A stretch of DNA of 64,000 bases. Origin: Cinclus cinclus. Its lineage: Eukaryota; Chordata; Aves; Passeriformes; Cinclidae. A model generated the notes under the pieces. It did no database searches and was not told the DNA's origin. It saw nothing but the letters and a program-made list of their open reading frames with translations. Positions 58,513 to 64,000 of this stretch are shown piece after piece; the stretch's first letter is position 1, and the number at the start of each line of letters is the position of its first letter. Where the stretch lies: assembly GCF_963662255.1 (NCBI RefSeq), contig NC_085050.1:3171194-3235193 (forward strand). Direction: 5' to 3'. Both the position numbers and the translations under genes were made by a program.

Positions 58513-59678
58513 AGGAAGATTCACATATTCACAGCTGCACTCTGCAAAACAGCACTACGTGCTGCTGTATTTCTAACTTCAAATTTGCTCATAGTATCAG
58601 AGATTAATTAACCTCCAGGTTTTCACATTGTCATGTCAGAAACAGTTTTGTTTTTTTATTTTTTTTTCTTTAGTCAGGCTATTTCAATGCCCAATTCCTT
58701 TCCAAACTGTCTCATATCCCTTCAAATAAGTTGATGTCCTCATACACTTGGGCACCATGATAATGAGCAATCCTGAAATGTCCATATGGCAAAGCTGAGT
58801 GAGACTTTACACCAGAAATCAATATTTAGAACACCCCCAAGTGGCAGGCTTGCAATTAGCACAGCAGCTTAAAAAATCAATTGCATGGTTTTGCCTTGTG
58901 GTAATTAGTCACCATGCCATGGACATTCTTAAGTGCATGACATGCTATTATTAATTAGAAATGACAGAAAAATCTAGATAACTGCTTGTGACTGGGTAGA
59001 ATTATCTGTAAAAGCTCCAGGGCTGCTTCTATTTGTAGACCAGCCTGGGAAAAAGGGAAATATTTTATTTTTGTTTTGTTGCATAATCAATACCAACACA
59101 TAATTTCATTAATATGACTTTTTAGCTTCTGGGAATCTGTTAGAAGTTCTTTTGATGGTATTTTTGACATGTATAAAATTTGATACATTACTCCAGATTT
59201 GACTCTCTTGGTGTGTCTTGCTTTTATGAAATACATTCCATCATATTTATAACTTGCTTAAGAAGCATTGCAACTTTGTTTTGAGTATTTCCAGAATATT
59301 TGCTTGGCACAAAACCCAAATAAATTAAATTAGACAGAATGCATGACAAGACTAGGAGTGAAAAATAATTTTCTTTTTTCTCTAAACTTTCATTAACTTC
59401 ATTTATTTGAAGCAATGGAGTTTTCCCTGGAATCAAACTGCACTGGGTCCCTGTGGATATTAATTTAGAAGCTCTCCTTTTTTCAAAATTCTCACCATTC
59501 TTATTGCCTTTTTTTAGGCTTTGAACTGCCCATGTATTTCTGTAGCTCGAGTTTTGGGATATTCCCAGTGCTTGAGAAATGCAGGATGTGTTTCTTTCTC
59601 ACACCCTTCACTAACAGCAGCGGTGGAGGCGCCTTGGTAAGAAGTATTTAAACTCAGCAAGAAGTATTTAAAGAATAA
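58513..59678. other. Unique non-coding sequence
   Basis: No gene is recognised. 58845-58985 has three AATTAG-type motifs and short palindromes (GCATGACATGC) and has the look of a conserved non-coding element. At 59639-59672 a 14-bp word, AAGAAGTATTTAAA, occurs twice, 20 bp apart, just before the duplication. Confidence 0.5.
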
Positions 59679-60310
59679 TTAAAAACTTCAATAAGTGAAA
59701 GAAGAGACAACCTCAGAGAAAGACTCCAACAGCTCAAAACTACTTTTCCTTTTGTGGATATTGATCTAAACAAGTTCACTCTGCATTGTCAGTGGTCAAA
59801 ATAACAGAGAATAAATAGTAACAATTTCAAGGCTCCTTTGAGCAGCCATCCAGTCTCAGGGCTGGGATTTATTGCCCTTTCCTTGATGGTTCAGGTGAAG
59901 CCACATCAGGGCTTCCAGGTGAAAGGAGAGACAGAGACAGAAGGAAGCTGGCTGATGGATCTCCTATGGAGAACCATGGCTTTATTTCCATCTCTGCTTT
60001 CTTCTCTTGTGCCATACAAAGTATTAAAAGGAATTTGAAGGATTCCCTTCAGCTCTCTGCTCTTCGGAGTTCTCTTTTCTTTCTTGCTGCAAGTGAGAGA
60101 AAAAGAAGCAGTTTAGAGGAAGTAAAGCTGAAAAAATCCATTCCCAAAATGTGCCTCTCTTAAATTGATTTAAGAAAAATTGTGAAAAAGGCTTAAAAGC
60201 CCTGGACCTTCCTTTATGGGAAAAGTGTTAAGGGAGACAAGAGCCACCTCATGCACAGAAACTCTGTATGAAATTTGGAAAGATAAAACAGATGGATGCA
60301 AAACCCTCTT
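59679..60310. repeat. Direct duplication, copy A
   Basis: This copy is homologous to 61577-62200. The first ~25 bp match with one substitution and a 5-bp indel. 59704-60103 (400 bp) is identical to 61597-61996 with no gap (constant offset 1893). From 60104 to about 60310 the copies fall to roughly 70-75% identity with several indels. Neither copy holds a supported gene. The 66-codon frame shared by both has no family features and opens with a TTG. Confidence 0.95.
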
Positions 60311-60479
60311 GAGTGTGTTCTCCAGGCTGACTCTTGATTTATTTTACTTTTCTTCTTTCCATGTGTATTTTCTACAGAACTTTGTAGCGAGAAATTTTTC
60401 ATCTTGTTTCCATGCAGTTGATTATTCCCATTTAGAAGCTGTACCTTTTAATTTCTTTCATTGAACAGCATTCTATTTA
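60311..60479. other. Spacer after copy A
   Basis: AT-rich sequence with nothing recognised. Confidence 0.4.
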
Positions 60480-60860
60480 ATTCAGACCACATCTTTCATT
60501 TTTCCAGATCATTCTGAATGTTATGCCTGTCTTCCAAAATTCTCATGGGATCTCTGAGACCTCCTAGTTTATTACCTTTTGCAAGCTAATTGCTTTTGCA
60601 AGTCCTAAAGGGATGCTGTTCCAGAGCTGCATTGCTCTGAAATGGCAAAAACCTTTCTAATTTCCAACATAAATATATTACTGGTCATGTTTGTTCTTGT
60701 CCCTTCCCTGTCTTAATTTCACTGGTGACTTCAATTCTACCCCAATGCATTTATGGATGGCAATCAGATCTTCCATTCAGCTCATCACTTAATACACAAA
60801 ATCCTCTTTGCTCTTCCCATGTTGAGATTTTTTTTTGCAGCTCCCTCATCCCAGCCCTTC
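60480..60860 (-). mobile_element. Ancient CR1 LINE relics, antisense
   Basis: The start (CAGATCATTCTGAATGTTAT, GCCTGTCTTCCAAAATTCTC, CTAGTTTATTACCTTTTGCA) matches antisense old CR1 ORF2. The next part (CTGTTCCAGAGCTGC, CTTTCTAATTTCCAACATAA, GTTTGTTCTTGTCCCTTCCC) matches the 3' part of an old CR1. The two are not in the order of one intact element, so these are two insertions or one rearranged copy. Confidence 0.5.
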
Positions 60861-60971
60861 TTAAAGCCTCCCCCAGTTTGACTTGATTTATCTTGATCTG
60901 GAGTGAATTACTGTTAAAATCCAGAAGCTTCATTCCTGTATTTCAGGTGCAATCAGAACTTTAACGTAGCC

Positions 60972-60973
<2 letters not shown>

Positions 60974-61025
<52 letters not shown>
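60974..61025. repeat. (AC)26 dinucleotide microsatellite
   Basis: There are 26 uninterrupted AC units, followed by a short C-run. A perfect array of this length is likely to vary in length between individuals. Confidence 0.98.
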
Positions 61026-61027
<2 letters not shown>

Positions 61028-61294
61028 CCTTTTCTAGGATATCTGTGTCTATTTATTAAAAATAAAATCAATTATTCTATATCTCATGGAGCTGATTATG
61101 AAAGGTAAGTTTTCCCTGAGTTCACTTTTCAGGTTAAATAGATCACTGCCTAAAATACTCCAAAATTCACATAGATTCTGTTGGCTCAGGAATTTTGTTT
61201 TTTTGCATAAAAGCACAGGCCAGGTTGGAAACTTGCAAAAATCCTCAATACTTTTTCTGCTAGAATTGGAAAACACAAAATATATTCCTCCTAA
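61026..61294. other. Unique non-coding sequence
   Basis: No gene is recognised. An acceptor-like CCTTTTCTAG and a donor-like GAAAG|GTAAGT lie 67 bp apart (61038-61104), but two frames are open and the sequence looks non-coding. Confidence 0.45.
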
Positions 61295-61461
61295 TAGTGA
61301 GGCCCTGGGACAGGCTGCCCAGGGAAGCTGTGGCTGCCCCTGGATCCCTGGAAGTGTCCAAGGTCAGGCTGGACAGGGTTTGGAGCAACCTGGGACAGTG
61401 GAAGGAAGTGGATGATCTTTAGGTCCCTTAAAACCCCTCCTGTACTTCTGTTATTCTCTGA
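61295..61461 (+). mobile_element. CR1 LINE, 3' fragment
   Basis: GGGACAGGCTGCCCAGGGAA, GCTGTGGCTGCCCCTGGATC, AAGTGTCCAAGGTCAGGCTG, GGAGCAACCTGGGACAGTGG and GATCTTTAGGTCCCTTAAAA form a sense-strand CR1 end. It lies between the two duplicate copies. Confidence 0.9.
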
Positions 61462-61576
61462 TCCTACAATCCACTTCCCATGGTTCAACCATAACCCCCC
61501 GAGGCTGTTTTTGGTAAATTGTGTTGTTTTTCTCCACTCAGACCTCTCACACTGCTCAATCCTCCTGCGTGTGGGA

Positions 61577-62200
61577 TTAAAAACTTCAGTAAGTGAGAGA
61601 CAACCTCAGAGAAAGACTCCAACAGCTCAAAACTACTTTTCCTTTTGTGGATATTGATCTAAACAAGTTCACTCTGCATTGTCAGTGGTCAAAATAACAG
61701 AGAATAAATAGTAACAATTTCAAGGCTCCTTTGAGCAGCCATCCAGTCTCAGGGCTGGGATTTATTGCCCTTTCCTTGATGGTTCAGGTGAAGCCACATC
61801 AGGGCTTCCAGGTGAAAGGAGAGACAGAGACAGAAGGAAGCTGGCTGATGGATCTCCTATGGAGAACCATGGCTTTATTTCCATCTCTGCTTTCTTCTCT
61901 TGTGCCATACAAAGTATTAAAAGGAATTTGAAGGATTCCCTTCAGCTCTCTGCTCTTCGGAGTTCTCTTTTCTTTCTTGCTGCAAGTGAGAGAAAATGAA
62001 GCGGTTTAGAGGAATTAAAGCTGAAAATTCCATTCCCAGAATATCAGTTTTAGATTGATATTAAGAAAAATTTTGATAAAAATCCTAAAATCTCTGAGAC
62101 CTTTCTTTTTGGGTGAAGGAGAAAAGAGCCTCTTCACATACAGGAAATTTGCAAAAAGTTGGAAAGGTGAAATAGATTAATGCAAAGCCCTATTGAATAA
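61577..62200. repeat. Direct duplication, copy B
   Basis: This is the partner of 59679-60310 in the same orientation. The identical core is 61597-61996. After 61996 the substitutions A/T, A/G and G/T appear within 20 bases, then indels, and similarity fades by about 62200. The 1.27 kb between the copies holds old CR1 pieces, (AC)26 and a younger CR1 fragment. Confidence 0.95.
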
Positions 62201-64000
62201 GAGGGAACATCAGCTACAGAAGTAAATTTGTAGTCAATCTGCTTTCTTGTTTGGCCCTGTATGGTTGATTTTTAAAAACTAAAGAAACTAATTTCTAGCA
62301 AAAATGAGTCACCAGTATCTTGACCCATCTTGACCTTGCCTTCAGCTGTGATAAGATTTCTGGGACTGGTTCCCTCTAGTTGTGTTGTAGCTGTGTTGGG
62401 CATCAATAACGCTGTCCAATGATCTAATCTTTTTTGATTGAAGCTTAAAACAAGATTAACTCACCAACTGTCATTAATTCTCAGACAAAAAAAAAAAAAA
62501 GAAATAGTGATAGCACTGAGGTTGTAAATATAAGAAACAATTGGAAAATCAGTTAAAAGTTAATAAGGATGTATATTCCAAAATTAGGCAAAAATAAACC
62601 AGCAAAGTGCACCTAGAAATACAAGATATTAAGATGAAAAAAAACAGATTTAAAAAAATCTTAAGTGTGACTCACAGTGGAATCATGTAATAATTCTGTA
62701 ACTAAAGGTATTAAAATTGGTTGTTTAAAGGAAAGTAAACTTTAGCTTATTTAATGTCTATAGCCCCTCTACATGACATTGTATTTCCTATCTATAATGA
62801 GCATCCCAAACTTCAGTAGATTTGCTCTCAAAGCAGACTGCAAAGTCCAACCCTAGATCAGCTTTTCCTTTGCAAATATCAAGCCAAGTTTTGAGTTCTT
62901 TATGTTCATCCTTGATCTGAAGGTTTTGATAGTCAGCCCACACAGAATTTTTTGTTTCTTGGTGAACAGTTGGTTGTTGTTTTGATACAGGCACCCTTCA
63001 CAACTTGGCAGATGCCTAAAATATGCCAGGTGTGAAATTTTCTGTCTATGAATGACTCTAGAATCACTTCAATTACACAAATCCCTGGTGGGTCGCACAT
63101 TACCTAAAGTTAAAGGACTATCAGCCATTACCTCTCAGGAGGCACAATTAGTAATCAAGTCAATGCTAATTGGGCAGTTTTCAAAATGTCCCATTTTGCA
63201 GCCTTCATAGTTTGTTTTCCTTTTTGAACTATTTCTTTGCTTACAGACCTTGGGAAAACTGGTTTAAGTCAAAACAACTGTTAGCACACACTGGTGGTTT
63301 AGAAGTTTCTAGTAGTGCTTGGGGAAAGAGAAGTAACTCATTTCTCCATCTTGATGTCTCCAGCAACTCTAAGGAGCTTCTCCATATTTTTTGTGGAATT
63401 TCCTCTCTCCCCTAAGAAGTCTGGTGGATCACAGTGACAGCAGAGTGGGCTGGCACACTCACATGAAGAGTAAATTTAGGAGATTTCATCACACACACCT
63501 CTCCATCTCTAGGACTGGCACATGAAAATGAGTTTGTGTTCAAGTAAGGATGAGGTGTGTTCACCACATTTTAATTACTGCTGATGAAGTGGAGAGAAGT
63601 GTCCTTTGATGTGAATGATCAGCTGGGCCATTCTTGGGCTTGTGACCTCATGAGCCAGCAAGAACTTGAGTCTCTCTCTTTCGAGAGATTTTTGTCAAGC
63701 ACGTCTCATTTTTATTCAAGTCTTCTTGTTTCAGCTCAGGATCAGCTGGAGTTTCAGGTGCTTTCCAGACTTTCCTGGATCTCTCATGCCAAGACTTCAG
63801 TGCCTGCCTTCTGGAGGTTGCAGTCATTTGTTTTAAGTGAGTTCATGTAAAATCTGCAGCTCTTTGAACACTTAAGGGTCTTAAGGCCAGCCAAGCAGCA
63901 GAAACAAACAACAGTTGCCATGAGAAAATTCAAACCTTCAAATGTCAAGATCAATAAATCCAAACAATCTGAGATTTCCACAGCAGTTCTCTTCCTTACT
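62201..64000. other. Unique non-coding sequence to end of window
   Basis: No gene or repeat is recognised beyond an A-run at about 62488-62501. The last open frames (63584-63850 on +, 63784-63981 on -) overlap each other and lack support. Confidence 0.5.

Noticed and set aside
59838..60038. 66-codon frame repeated exactly at 61731-61931
   Set aside because: Its duplication is explained by the identical 400-bp core. It has no ATG at its start and no family resemblance. The identity extends well beyond the frame on both sides, so it is not coding constraint.
61038..61104. 67-bp segment between CCTTTTCTAG and GAAAG|GTAAGT after the (AC)26 array
   Set aside because: More than one frame is open and the content is AT-rich with no coding bias. 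The acceptor-like run is produced by the edge of the microsatellite.

Overview
The window looks like nuclear DNA from a bird, most likely a songbird. The evidence is the repeat content. There are about two dozen fragments of CR1 LINEs, including young copies of a GC-rich, passerine-like subfamily and strongly decayed ancient copies. I recognised no mammalian L1, Alu or B elements. The rest is AT-rich single-copy sequence with scattered microsatellites. There are no bacterial-style operons and no long ORFs. Almost every ORF of 60-170 codons is either a chance reading frame or a translated CR1 fragment, so this is intergenic or intronic sequence.

The only convincing protein-coding signal is one small internal exon on the + strand at 17739-17874. 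It has a clean acceptor, a consensus donor and coding-like codons. I do not recognise the protein. If the exon is real, much of the surrounding DNA is intron of that gene.

Layout. 1-612: GC-richer DNA with a 10-bp repeat and a 32-bp minisatellite. 613-9900: unique sequence with three CR1 fragments and a long A/C-only tract at 8528-8755. 9900-17700: an ancient CR1, a nested GATATA satellite at about 13600-13750, and two more CR1 pieces. 17739-17874: the exon. 17875-35550: unique sequence dense in CR1 fragments, including an inverted pair of young copies (24373-24748 and 26955-27422). 35550-53850: mostly unique sequence with a few short CR1 pieces and an (AAAAT)n array. 53850-55000: a long relic of CR1 reverse-transcriptase coding sequence. 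55000-64000: simple repeats, more CR1, an (AC)26 array and a direct duplication of about 0.63 kb (59679-60310 and 61577-62200).

The duplication has the oddest structure in the window. 400 bp are identical by eye, while the adjoining right flank is only about 70-75% alike. This suggests gene conversion between old tandem copies or very strong constraint. I found no evidence of a new multi-gene system. The leads worth following are the orphan exon and the homogenised duplicate.
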